From Shewanella donghaensis (GTDB taxonomy: Bacteria > Pseudomonadota > Gammaproteobacteria > Enterobacterales > Shewanellaceae), in the NCBI RefSeq assembly GCF_007567505.1, contig NZ_CP041783.1, forward strand, positions 2,356,001-2,420,000: a DNA stretch of 64,000 nucleotides, read 5' to 3'. Below the pieces are notes generated by a model. That model was not told the DNA's origin. It saw nothing but the letters and a program-made list of their open reading frames with translations, and searched no databases. Positions within the stretch are counted from its first letter, which is position 1. Every line of letters starts with the position of its first letter. Of the stretch, positions 1 through 8,461 are shown in pieces. Position numbers and translations under genes: made by a program.

Positions 1-299
1 TCACCGCCGCGACCTGCATAAAACGCTTGCTCAATAGCTTCAGCTTGCTGGCGTATTTGCGCTTTAATTTCAGGATTACTAATGGCAACAAAATGCCACG
101 GCTGATGATTAGCGCCATTGGGCGCGGTACCTGCGGCTAAAATACATTGTTCAATAATTTCCTGTGGAACAGCTCTATCTGAGAACTTACGTATAGAATG
201 GCGACGCTGCACATTTTGGTAGTTTTGCTTTGCCCGTTCGATCATTTCTGATGGTGAGTATTCAATGAAATCAGTAAGTGGTAAGTGAGCTTCGGACAT
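1..299 (-). CDS. Nitroreductase family protein (N-terminal part, cut by window edge)
   Basis: Translation from the ATG at 299 gives a protein beginning MSEAHLPLTDFIEY, followed by RRHSIRKFSDRAVP and GTAPNGANHQPWHFV. These are the FMN-phosphate-binding and substrate-side motifs of the nitroreductase/iodotyrosine-deiodinase-like flavoenzyme superfamily. AAGGAA lies about 6 bases before the start. About 99 residues are visible; the rest lies beyond the left edge. The exact substrate (nitroaromatic, quinone or halogenated tyrosine) cannot be told from this part. The RRH-x-RKF and ANHQPWHF spacing resembles the deiodinase-like branch more than NfsA/NfsB, which is an inference. Confidence 0.85.
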   Translation of the reverse strand, partial: MSEAHLPLTDFIEYSPSEMIERAKQNYQNVQRRHSIRKFSDRAVPQEIIEQCILAAGTAPNGANHQPWHFVAISNPEIKAQIRQQAEAIEQAFYAGRGG

Positions 300-420
300 A
301 ACTGTTCCTTATTATTCTAGTCTATTATTCTAGTTCGATTTTTTTTTGAGTCATATTTTATACATTGATTCAGCATTCATGGACCATCAATGGTTTATGC
401 TGAATTTGTTCAAAAAGTCG

Positions 421-609
421 TTAAACAGCGGTATTGTCTCGCTCTGTTGCGGCTTTTCTTTTGAAATCATTTAAAGTGATTTGTAATGCTTCTATGGCCG
501 TCGCGGTATCTATTTTATTTTCTTCCAGTAACTGAATTAAATCGACCGCAAGTTGAATGGATTTAGATGCATCATTCAATTGTGCTGGTTGCGGGCTTTC
601 TGTCGTCAT
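421..609 (-). CDS. YbaM-like small protein (DUF2496 family)
   Basis: A 62-residue protein with core IQLAVDLIQLLEENKID followed by an alternating helical segment and a basic tail. The core closely resembles E. coli YbaM (core VKLAVDLIVLLEENQIP), a DUF2496 protein of unknown function. It is probably cytosolic and all-helical, with no signal peptide. The frame opens at a TTG at 624, but I prefer the ATG at 609 (GGA about 10 bases upstream) because neither site has a strong ribosome-binding site. It stands alone, with three 16-bp direct repeats just upstream. Confidence 0.7.
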   Translation of the reverse strand: MTTESPQPAQLNDASKSIQLAVDLIQLLEENKIDTATAIEALQITLNDFKRKAATERDNTAV

Positions 610-630
610 CTGCGATGTGTCCAATATTTA

Positions 631-678
631 AAGTTATCAATATCTAAAGTTATCAATATCTAGAGTTATCAATATCTA
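631..678. repeat. 16-bp tandem repeat, three copies
   Basis: The unit AAGTTATCAATATCTA occurs three times head to tail (631-646, 647-662, 663-678; the third has G for the first A). It lies 20-70 bases upstream of the YbaM-like start, where promoter elements of that gene would be expected. Function unknown. Confidence 0.9.
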
Positions 679-775
679 AAGTATGCAATTTTTACGTATC
701 TGATAATATTTTCATGCTAAGCAATGAATCTCATTGCCTAGGCATACTCGCGCAATATTACTCATTAATTTGATA

Positions 776-1150
776 TTAAAGTGAAAAGTTAGCAATGGCT
801 TTTTGAATACCAATAACATCAGTGCCTTTTTTGAGTTCTTTCACTATGGGTTGTTCAGTGCCTGAGATATAAATTTTAAGTTCTGCATCCATATCAAAGG
901 TGCCTGCAGTCTCGACGATAAAGTGGGTCATCGATTTATAAGCAATAGAGTGATAACTGACTTTTTTACCGGTCATACCTTGTTTATCAATCAATATTAG
1001 GCGCTTATCGGTAAACACAAACATATCTCTAATCAACTTATAGCCCATATGCACAGACTCATTATCAGCAAGAATTGGCCCTAACTCTTGTTGTAATTCC
1101 GATAAATCGACCTCTGACGAGTTCCCTAAAATAGCATCGAATAATCCCAT
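776..1150 (-). CDS. Bacterial PH-domain protein (bPH_1 family)
   Basis: A 124-residue soluble protein starting at ATG 1150, preceded by GGGAGAAAG. Most of the chain matches the bacterial pleckstrin-homology family PF08000: an N-terminal helix (LSELQQELGPIL), then beta strands including MFVFTDKRLILIDKQ and VSYHSIAYKSMTHFIVET, and a C-terminal helix (GIQKAIANF). Family structures show ring-like oligomers; no catalytic residues are expected. It is monocistronic here, so its partner cannot be inferred. Confidence 0.8.
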   Translation of the reverse strand: MGLFDAILGNSSEVDLSELQQELGPILADNESVHMGYKLIRDMFVFTDKRLILIDKQGMTGKKVSYHSIAYKSMTHFIVETAGTFDMDAELKIYISGTEQPIVKELKKGTDVIGIQKAIANFSL

Positions 1151-1286
1151 AACTTTCTCCCTGTTATCTAACGTTTAAAACTGAATAGTCAGCATATTAA
1201 TTTTATTTATATCACAAAATACTGCGCTATCTAGGTCAGTTTAACAAGCTTATTTCATGCTAACATCTACGCTTATAAAAATGAGT

Positions 1287-1304
1287 CACCAAGCAAGCTT
1301 GGTG
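1287..1304 (+). promoter_or_regulatory. Leader hairpin upstream of oxidoreductase gene
   Basis: CACCAAGC-AA-GCTTGGTG is a perfect inverted repeat ending about 5 bases before the CTAGGAG ribosome-binding site of the gene at 1319. A folded leader at this place could limit ribosome access, or the palindrome could be an operator. Confidence 0.45.
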
Positions 1305-1318
1305 ATCTAGGAGAACAT

Positions 1319-2029
1319 ATGAATGCTGTAATAATTGGTGCTACTGGGCTTATTGGTGCAAATGTCTTAGCAGGGTTACTTGCTGATGACCGCTACAACA
1401 AGGTGCTGGTTTTAGGCCGCCGCATTCCAACACTTCCGTCAGAGACTCATGGTATCGACAAACTCAGCTTTATAAATTGTCAGCTGGAAGATATCCCAAG
1501 TTTATCGATACCGATCGACATCGATCATGCATTCTGCTGTTTAGGCACCACCATTAAACAGGCCGGTAGCCAAGAGAATTTTACCAAAGTAGATGTGACT
1601 GCGGTGATTGATTTTGCGAAGTTAATTCAACAGCATCAAGCTAAGGTGAATAGTAATAGTTCAAAAAAATGGTCTTTTTCAGTGGTAACTGCATTAGACG
1701 CCAATGCCGATTCAAGCATTTTTTATAATCGTGCTAAAGGCCAGGTTCAACAAGCCTTAATCGCACTTAACTTGCCTAGATTAGTGATATTTCAGCCGAG
1801 TTTATTGCTAGGTCAACGCCAAAGTCAGCGAGCACTTGAAGATATAGGCCAATCATTATTCAAGCTGTGCTCAGGCCTATTTGTCGGACCACTTTTGAAA
1901 TATAAACCCATCACTGGTGAACACGTTGCGAAAGTGATGTTGCAAACAGCTGAGCCAATTGATAAAAATTACGACATGCCGTCAATGCAAATTATAGATA
2001 ACAAAGCCATGCATTTGAGCGTTAAGTAA
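1319..2029 (+). CDS. NAD(P)-binding atypical SDR oxidoreductase (HTATIP2-like)
   Basis: A 236-residue Rossmann-fold protein. The dinucleotide-binding motif VIIGATGLIGANVL lies at residues 4-17, followed by a basic RR pair typical of NADP binding, and YNRAKG near residue 139 fits the YxxxK catalytic pair of short-chain dehydrogenases. Length and layout fit the small atypical-SDR group related to HTATIP2/TIP30 and bacterial NAD(P)H-binding proteins. ATG at 1319 has CTAGGAG upstream. Substrate unknown. It converges on cydC and shares the hairpin at 2050-2069. Confidence 0.75.
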   Translation: MNAVIIGATGLIGANVLAGLLADDRYNKVLVLGRRIPTLPSETHGIDKLSFINCQLEDIPSLSIPIDIDHAFCCLGTTIKQAGSQENFTKVDVTAVIDFAKLIQQHQAKVNSNSSKKWSFSVVTALDANADSSIFYNRAKGQVQQALIALNLPRLVIFQPSLLLGQRQSQRALEDIGQSLFKLCSGLFVGPLLKYKPITGEHVAKVMLQTAEPIDKNYDMPSMQIIDNKAMHLSVK

Positions 2030-2043
2030 AATCTAATTTCCAT

Positions 2044-2070
2044 AAAAAAGGCGCTTTATTATAAGCGCCT
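2044..2070 (-). terminator. Rho-independent terminator of cydDC
   Basis: Stem GGCGCTT/AAGCGCC (2050-2056 with 2063-2069), loop 6 bases. On the minus strand it is followed by six T, so it ends cydC transcripts; it may also act on the convergent gene at 1319. Confidence 0.8.
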
Positions 2071-2121
2071 TGATTAATTAGCTCTATCGATAAGAAGCTA
2101 AACCGTTATCAAATTAACCGA

Positions 2122-3909
2122 TTAGTCTCTGGCTAAATGACGGTATAAGCCTTGGTATTCTGCACAAGCTTCCATGAGATCAACATGGTTGCCACTAGCT
2201 TCAATAACCCCATCATTCATCATATGGATTTGATCCATCTCAGCCATAGCCGTCAATCTGTGGCTAATCATTAATAAGGTTTTGTTCTCAGCAAAGCTAA
2301 ACAGTAATCTTAGTATTTCACGTTCAGTGCGCTTATCCAGTCCTTCTGTGGGTTCATCCAATAGCAAAATGGGTGCATCACGTAATAAAGCACGAGCAAC
2401 CCCGATACGGCGCTGTTCACCGCCCGACAATTGACGTCCACCGTCACCAATCCAGCTATCTAGACCAATCTCTTCACCACGGTCAGTAACGGTTTTTGAG
2501 GTCAGTAAAGTCTCTAAACCCACTTGCTTTAACACAGTAATAAAGCGTTCATCATTAGCCTTTATTTTCTGACCTTCAATATGAGGTAAAGCGATCGCTA
2601 AGTTATCTCGCACAGTTCCGGCAAATAAATGGATCCGCTGGCTAACGACTGTCATCGCACTACGAAGGGAAGTTTCATCATAGTCGGCAATATCATGGCC
2701 AGATAAGCTTATACTGCCTTGTTGTGGTAACCACTCACGCGTCACTAGCCCCAGTAAGCTTGACTTACCACAACCCGTTGGCCCAAGTAGCGCGACTTTT
2801 TGACCTTGTTTAACCTGTAAATTTAAGCCTTTCAATACCGATGTATCAGCATGGTAGCCAAAGTGGATATCGCTCAAGTTAATCTCGATCTCATCAGTAT
2901 CAACCGCCTGATGTTGACGTTCACCATAGGTAATATCGGTTTGTTGATCTGTCACTTCAGAAATCCGTTTTGCCGCCAACACACAACTGGATAAATGCTG
3001 AAATGCCCCCGAAATTGGCATCATCATTTCAATGGTCGCCATGGTCGCAAATACCATCATCGCCATAAACGGCCCTGGTGGTATTTGATCGCCGACCCCT
3101 TGCCCAGCCAGGTACAACATCATCACCACAGCAAAACCATTCACCACGATCAATAGCCCTTGGCTAAACCCAGTAATATTAGCCATGGCTGTTTGGCTAT
3201 TAAACAGCGCATTTTCAGCATCTCGTAGCTTCTGTCTATAACGCGCATTGGCTGAGAATATCGTCAGTTCTGCTTGCCCCTGAATAACATCAAGGATTAG
3301 CACCCTAAACTGGCGTCTGCTGTCCACAACGGCTTCGCCAGGCTTTCGACCCAAACGATAAAACATCAATGGCAATATAATCCATGCGCTCAGCAATAAA
3401 CCGCAAAGGCTTAACGCTAAGGCTGCATCAAACCAAGATAAAAAGGCGTACAGTGCTAAAACCGTGAGTAATGATGCTGTCATCGGTACCAGTAAGCGCA
3501 AGTACAAATGATCTAAGGTATCGATATCAGCCACTAAGCGATTGAGCATATCCCCTTGGCGTAAGCCTTTAAGGTTGTTAGCACTTAGCGGAAAGAGTTT
3601 TTTCCAAGACCAGACCCGTAAATCAGTCAGTAACTTAAATGTGGCTTCGTGCGTGGCTAAACGCTCGCCATAACGGCTTGCTGTACGGGCAATAGATAAG
3701 AATCTTACGCCACCAGCAGGCGTGAAAAAATTAAAGGCGAGTGCAGTCGCCGCAGTAAGGCCAGCAACGGCTGTGGCCGATAAAAACCAACCAGACAGCG
3801 ACAGCAAACCAATACCCGCAATGATAGTGGTACAGGTAAGAAATAACCCTATCGCCATCATGAACCACTGGCGCTTAAACAGTTTAAGGAACGGATATAA
3901 TAACTTCAT
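2122..3909 (-). CDS. cydC: Glutathione/cysteine ABC exporter subunit CydC
   Basis: A 595-residue half-transporter: membrane helices over residues 15-305, then an ATPase domain with Walker A GPTGCGKSS (376-384), signature LSGGEQRR (494-501) and Walker B ILLLDEPTEG. CydDC exports reduced glutathione and cysteine to the periplasm and is required for assembly of cytochrome bd oxidase. The start overlaps the cydD stop in TAATG, implying translational coupling. Length is normal for the family and all motifs are intact. Confidence 0.95.
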   Translation of the reverse strand: MKLLYPFLKLFKRQWFMMAIGLFLTCTTIIAGIGLLSLSGWFLSATAVAGLTAATALAFNFFTPAGGVRFLSIARTASRYGERLATHEATFKLLTDLRVWSWKKLFPLSANNLKGLRQGDMLNRLVADIDTLDHLYLRLLVPMTASLLTVLALYAFLSWFDAALALSLCGLLLSAWIILPLMFYRLGRKPGEAVVDSRRQFRVLILDVIQGQAELTIFSANARYRQKLRDAENALFNSQTAMANITGFSQGLLIVVNGFAVVMMLYLAGQGVGDQIPPGPFMAMMVFATMATIEMMMPISGAFQHLSSCVLAAKRISEVTDQQTDITYGERQHQAVDTDEIEINLSDIHFGYHADTSVLKGLNLQVKQGQKVALLGPTGCGKSSLLGLVTREWLPQQGSISLSGHDIADYDETSLRSAMTVVSQRIHLFAGTVRDNLAIALPHIEGQKIKANDERFITVLKQVGLETLLTSKTVTDRGEEIGLDSWIGDGGRQLSGGEQRRIGVARALLRDAPILLLDEPTEGLDKRTEREILRLLFSFAENKTLLMISHRLTAMAEMDQIHMMNDGVIEASGNHVDLMEACAEYQGLYRHLARD

Positions 3910-5795
3910 TATTTATCCTCCTTTACTGAACTGTCGTTGGTTTTGTGCTCAAGAGCGGCCTTGTTATCAAGGGAATGATTTGCATCACTTTCATCTTCGA
4001 GAAATAAAGACAAGCCATCATCTTGTTGCTGCATCGACTTGAATAATCCTTGCTGTTGGCTAAGCGAAGCATAATCGCCTTGCTGCACAATCTGGCCATC
4101 TTCGATAACGAGAATGGTGTCCATGTGCTGCAATTGATCTAATCGATGGGTAATCATTAAACTGGTTTGCTGTTGCTTCGCTTCATTTAGCGCAGCTGAT
4201 ACAAGTTGCTCACTTTTGCTATCAAGACTTGCGGTCGGTTCATCGAGTAGGAATAAACTGGCTGGTTGAGATATTGCCCGAGCCAGTGCAATACGCTGTG
4301 CTTGCCCTACTGAAATGCTTGCTGATTGATCGCTGATAATGGCATCAAGTCCTTGAGGATGTGCCTCAACAAAGTCACTGATATTAGCTTGTTGCAGCAA
4401 AGACATAATTTCTTCATCTGTTAATTCGGGATTAGCCAAACTGACATTCTCACGAATAGAACCATGGAATAGCTGTGGATCTTGCCCGAGCCAAGCAAGG
4501 TGCGATCGCCAATTGTTTTTATCCAGCAAACTTAGCTCAACGCCATTGATTTGCAGCGAACCCTTGTAGGGTAAAAAGCCCAGTAATGCATTAAGCAGAC
4601 TGGTTTTACCCGCACCACTTGGACCAACGATGGCAACATGTTCACCAGCTTTTACCGTAAATGAGATTGGACCGAGCAACCTTGTGTCATCCAATGTCTG
4701 TACTTCAAGATCCGATGCAACAATGGTGACCGTCGTTAAATCGACAGCATGCAGTTTTGAAGTTTGCTCGGCAAACTTGTTATTCACTTGCTTCAACGGA
4801 TTGGGATGTTCCAACAATTCAACTAAGGCTTCTGCTGCGCCAATGGCTTGGGCTTTAGCATGATAATGGGTGCCTAAATCACGTAGCGGTTGGAAAAATT
4901 CTGGTGCTAGAATCAAGATAAACAAACCAGTGAATAAGCTAATGCCAAGGCCATAATGACCAAAGTTAAGATGGTCTAAATAGCTAAAACCAAAGTAAAC
5001 CGCCAATACAGCAATGGATAGTGCTGCGAAAAACTCCAATACCGCCGAGCTTAAAAATGCCATCCGTAAGACCGACATGGTTCTTTGTCTAAAGTCTTCT
5101 GATGCGGTTTCTATTTTTTTAATTTCCGCTTCGCCGCGATGAAATAACTTAAGCGTACTTAAGCCTTTTAAACGATCCATAAAGTGGCCACTTAAGCGTG
5201 ATAACGCACTGAAGTTTTTACGGTTGGCATCCGCTGCGCCCATCCCCACCAGGATCATAAACATCGGAATTAACGGTGCAGTGGCAAATAAAATAACGCC
5301 AGCGGCCCAGTTAATTGGAAATACTGCCACCAGTATAATCAGTGGAATAAAGCCCGCTAACATCATCTGCGGTAAATATTTGGCGTAAAAGTCATGCAAA
5401 TCTTCAACTTGCTCAAGTACGATACTCGCCCATGCCCCAGCTGGCTTACCTTTGATATAGGCAGGCCCTAAATCTGTCAGTTTATTCAGTACCGCTTCAC
5501 GAATATCACTTCGAAGTCTTTTACCCGCCTCAAAGCTGAGCCTTTCTCTGGCATAGGCTAACCCTGCTCGAAGCAAAATAAGCGAAACTAATGCCACAAA
5601 TTGCACACTAAAGCTGCCAATAGGCAACTCGAGCATGATCACCCCATGCAAAATAGTGGCGAGTAAATATGCTTGGATAACAATGGCCACACCATTAGTC
5701 ACACCTGTAAAAATAGCAAGTTTAAGGAAAATACCGCAGGATGATTTCTGTGATTTAAGCCAGTGGGTGAGAGACTTTTCTAAAGTTTTATCCAT
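3909..5795 (-). CDS. cydD: Glutathione/cysteine ABC exporter subunit CydD
   Basis: A 628-residue partner of CydC. Membrane helices lie in residues 20-310, then the ATPase domain with GPSGAGKTS, a slightly unusual signature ISVGQAQR in place of LSGGQ (typical of CydD), and LFLLDEPTASLD. A charged C-terminal tail (about 30 residues, rich in Asp, Asn and Lys) follows the ATPase. ATG at 5795 has AGGA 5 bases upstream. The upstream gap holds a CRP-like and an FNR-like site, consistent with respiratory control. Confidence 0.95.
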   Translation of the reverse strand: MDKTLEKSLTHWLKSQKSSCGIFLKLAIFTGVTNGVAIVIQAYLLATILHGVIMLELPIGSFSVQFVALVSLILLRAGLAYARERLSFEAGKRLRSDIREAVLNKLTDLGPAYIKGKPAGAWASIVLEQVEDLHDFYAKYLPQMMLAGFIPLIILVAVFPINWAAGVILFATAPLIPMFMILVGMGAADANRKNFSALSRLSGHFMDRLKGLSTLKLFHRGEAEIKKIETASEDFRQRTMSVLRMAFLSSAVLEFFAALSIAVLAVYFGFSYLDHLNFGHYGLGISLFTGLFILILAPEFFQPLRDLGTHYHAKAQAIGAAEALVELLEHPNPLKQVNNKFAEQTSKLHAVDLTTVTIVASDLEVQTLDDTRLLGPISFTVKAGEHVAIVGPSGAGKTSLLNALLGFLPYKGSLQINGVELSLLDKNNWRSHLAWLGQDPQLFHGSIRENVSLANPELTDEEIMSLLQQANISDFVEAHPQGLDAIISDQSASISVGQAQRIALARAISQPASLFLLDEPTASLDSKSEQLVSAALNEAKQQQTSLMITHRLDQLQHMDTILVIEDGQIVQQGDYASLSQQQGLFKSMQQQDDGLSLFLEDESDANHSLDNKAALEHKTNDSSVKEDK

Positions 5796-5883
5796 TTCAT
5801 TCCTGAAGGTGAAAGCGTAAAGAGTGGAAAATTGCCGCAGTATCGCAAGCTAAAGAGGCAGATTACAGCCGTTTGCATAGAAG

Positions 5884-5899
5884 TGTTAACTGATTCACA
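5884..5899. promoter_or_regulatory. CRP-like site upstream of cydD
   Basis: TGTTA-N6-TCACA matches the CRP consensus TGTGA-N6-TCACA at 9 of 10 positions. It lies about 90-105 bases before the cydD ATG. In Shewanella, CRP is a main regulator of respiratory genes, so this is plausible, but it was found by eye only. Confidence 0.4.
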
Positions 5900-5983
5900 C
5901 AATGCTAATAAACATTGTAGTAGATGAACTTTCATTATACGCCAATGTCATTAAGCGTATCAGATTTATAAGATTATCATTTG

Positions 5984-5997
5984 TTGATTTTAATCAG
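5984..5997. promoter_or_regulatory. FNR/EtrA-like site between cydD and the PAS-GGDEF gene
   Basis: TTGAT-TTTA-ATCAG matches the FNR consensus TTGAT-N4-ATCAA at 9 of 10 positions. It lies in the divergent intergenic region, about 190 bases from cydD and 150 from the GGDEF gene start. Confidence 0.4.
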
Positions 5998-6147
5998 TGC
6001 AGAAACCACTTTTTAATCTTGCTATGTGAACAAATCTAAGCTAAAAATTGCTATAGCGTATACAGAGTTATTAGCAGTTTTTTTAACTTGTTTATTATTA
6101 ACTTGCACCACGTATTTTGATATTGATTCTATTCGGAGAATTATTTC

Positions 6148-7029
6148 ATGGATTTTGATCTTTCTGCCCTTCGCGCTCAAGCATTCAACTATTTATTTGA
6201 TGCCGTTGTGGTTACTGATGCAGAGGGCATAATTAGAGATTGGAATACAGGCTCAGAATCTTTATATGGCTACAGTAAAGAAGAAGTGATTGGCCACAAT
6301 GTCAATATCCTCCATGCGCCAGAAGATATCGAGTCAATAACGGCAATGGTTATTGCTGCCGTGGAAGAACACGGTAAATGGACAGGAGAAGTTCGCTTCA
6401 AACATAAAGATGGCACCATCGGCTGGGTTGAATCTATGTGCATTCCGTTATTTGATGATCAACAACAGTTTGTCGGCGCATTAGGGATTAACCGTGATAT
6501 CACTGCCCGAGTTGAAGATTCACAGCGATTATTAAATATTGCTTTTTACGACCAGCTGACAAAAATTCCGAATCGTTATTTATTGATCGATCGCGTGACA
6601 CAATATATTGAACGAGCGAAACGCAATTGCAGTCAATTCTGTCTGTTTTATATCGATTTAGATGACTTTAAAAAAGTGAATGACACATTAGGTCATTGCG
6701 AGGGGGATAAAGTCCTCATTGAAACAGTGAAGCGATTAAATACCGCAATCAGAGACTCTGACACGCTTGCGCGGATAGGCGGTGATGAATTTGTGCTAAT
6801 CCTAGAAAACCTCAATGACAACAATGATATTTCCGCAATGGCTGATATTATTATTGCCTCATTAGATAAGCCGTTTCAATTAGGTGAACATTCTGCACTG
6901 GTTAATTGCAGCATTGGCATTGCCACTTACCCTAATTCTGGCGACAATTTTGACATGTTGATTAAGTCAGCTGATTTCGCCATGTATAAATCTAAACGAC
7001 AAGGTGGAGCCACCTACCGTTTTAATTAG
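6148..7029 (+). CDS. Diguanylate cyclase with PAS sensor domain
   Basis: A 293-residue cytosolic protein with no membrane segment. PAS plus PAC region at about 10-120 (NYLFDAVVVTDAEGIIRDWN; GINRDIT), then a GGDEF domain from about 125 with DQLTKIPNRY, the metal-site FYIDLDDFK, and an intact active site RIGGDEF (GGDEF at 211-215). The product-inhibition site RDSD is at 202-205, exactly five residues before GGDEF. It should therefore be an active, feedback-inhibited c-di-GMP synthase. CGGAG lies 10 bases before the ATG. It is divergent from cydDC, so a redox or respiratory signal through PAS is a guess from context. Confidence 0.92.
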   Translation: MDFDLSALRAQAFNYLFDAVVVTDAEGIIRDWNTGSESLYGYSKEEVIGHNVNILHAPEDIESITAMVIAAVEEHGKWTGEVRFKHKDGTIGWVESMCIPLFDDQQQFVGALGINRDITARVEDSQRLLNIAFYDQLTKIPNRYLLIDRVTQYIERAKRNCSQFCLFYIDLDDFKKVNDTLGHCEGDKVLIETVKRLNTAIRDSDTLARIGGDEFVLILENLNDNNDISAMADIIIASLDKPFQLGEHSALVNCSIGIATYPNSGDNFDMLIKSADFAMYKSKRQGGATYRFN

Positions 7030-7094
7030 TCTTAACCCCTGTTCGTCAGTTCAACAATGTTGAGGTTTCCTTAATATGGCCTTAACTCTCACTT

Positions 7095-8165
7095 TTAACG
7101 CTTAAATGGGTTATTAGCACCAAACTTCACCAGCATATGCCACATCAATTTTAACTGCTGTAATTGCTGAGCTTGCTTGCCTCGCTCACTCCATGAAACC
7201 GGTTTTAATGTCAGTGCTGCGGCTGCTTGACCAATAATTCGCGCATTTATCACCCCCTCTTCAGCAATCGCCTTGGCAACCTCAGGCATACTTGCGCCTC
7301 TGAAGTCTTTCGCAACATTATCAACATGGAGTTGATAACCCTTGTGCCACAGCAATTCAATGTCGTATTCAGCACATAGCTCATGTAGACAATCACTTGT
7401 ATCAGTGTCTTTAAAGCTGGGATCAGCCACAAGGTAGCCAATGTCTCGATCTAAAGAGACATCACCATGGATTTGCGCTTCAATATAATGATCAAGATTA
7501 CATAAAGGCAGGCGATCAAAACGAGGCTTAACCCCTAAAGGCAGCTGTTGTCGCATATGCGAAATAACACCAGCAGGTTTGATGTTAGCCACACCTAGTG
7601 CATATTGGCGTTCAAATGCTTCACTCAATAACGCAGCGAGTATTACTTCAAAATACTGCAAAGTGCCCTTTTCTTTTGGCAGTCGATAGGAGTCTAGGTA
7701 ACTAAAAGTACACCGAGATAACACTTGGGATGTGGTCATGAAATAGCAACTACCAAAACGTGGTGCAGGCCCTAATGAGCATAATCCGAGATCGAGAGCA
7801 CCATATTTGGGACGTTGTTTAATGCCAGAATATCGATGACCAAACAACTGGTTTTCCCAATGGTCTCTCGGTCCACCTAACTCTGGCGAGAGCTGCCCAT
7901 TGGAAATATGGGTTTCAAACTGGCTTTTATAGAAACCATCTTTTAATAAGCCTGCCGCCACGGTAACGCCACGACTATCAATGCGATCAGGGTGAAAGTG
8001 CAATGCCACTTGCCCAAAACTATTTAGCGCCTGCATGGCTTGTTGCACTTCAGAGGTGGGAATGTCTGACATAAGTAAAACATTTTTAATCACTGAGTTT
8101 GCTTGCTCTCTCAGGCAAGCCACTGTTTTTTCGATATGGGTTTGCGCGGCAAATTGCGGTTTCAT
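7095..8165 (-). CDS. DUF3626 family protein
   Basis: A 356-residue protein with the hallmarks I recall for DUF3626: VALHFHPDRIDSRGVTV near the N-terminus, DGFYKSQFETHISNGQLSPE, GGPRDHWENQLFGHRY, RPKYGALDLGL and PAPRFGSCYFM. The HFHPDR, GGPRDHWE and RFGSCYF blocks are rich in His, Asp and Arg and could form an active site. The family has no established function. No signal peptide or membrane helix. It is monocistronic, between a GGDEF gene and rhlE. Confidence 0.7.
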   Translation of the reverse strand: MKPQFAAQTHIEKTVACLREQANSVIKNVLLMSDIPTSEVQQAMQALNSFGQVALHFHPDRIDSRGVTVAAGLLKDGFYKSQFETHISNGQLSPELGGPRDHWENQLFGHRYSGIKQRPKYGALDLGLCSLGPAPRFGSCYFMTTSQVLSRCTFSYLDSYRLPKEKGTLQYFEVILAALLSEAFERQYALGVANIKPAGVISHMRQQLPLGVKPRFDRLPLCNLDHYIEAQIHGDVSLDRDIGYLVADPSFKDTDTSDCLHELCAEYDIELLWHKGYQLHVDNVAKDFRGASMPEVAKAIAEEGVINARIIGQAAAALTLKPVSWSERGKQAQQLQQLKLMWHMLVKFGANNPFKR

Positions 8166-8461
8166 TTATCGCGACTCCATTCGGTAAGTGACTGTATTTC
8201 ATTGTATGTTAATTCAACAGCTTTGCCATCTAAGATTAAGACAAATTCATCTTGGCAGTGGTGGGGGTCAAATTATGAGAAGCAAAACAGCTGATAGCGC
8301 AATTCTCTAGTAAATATACTATCCATAGTTCACAACACTATAAGCGGTTAAATAGGCGATTTATTAGCACTAAAGCACCGATTCAGGTAAGCTTCACGCC
8401 CGCCATACACTGGCTCCCATCCATTGACAACAACGTTAGCGTTGACCAAAGAGATCATTCT

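Larger units (their letters stand above)
5796..6147. other. Divergent regulatory region cydD / PAS-GGDEF
   Basis: About 350 bases with promoters facing both ways. It holds the CRP-like (5884) and FNR-like (5984) sites. An open frame of 68 codons starting at 6026 overlaps the GGDEF gene in another frame and is not convincing. Confidence 0.5.

Noticed and set aside
6026..6232. 68-codon plus-strand open frame encoding a hydrophobic peptide
   Set aside because: It has no ribosome-binding site and overlaps the start of the well-supported PAS-GGDEF gene in another frame.
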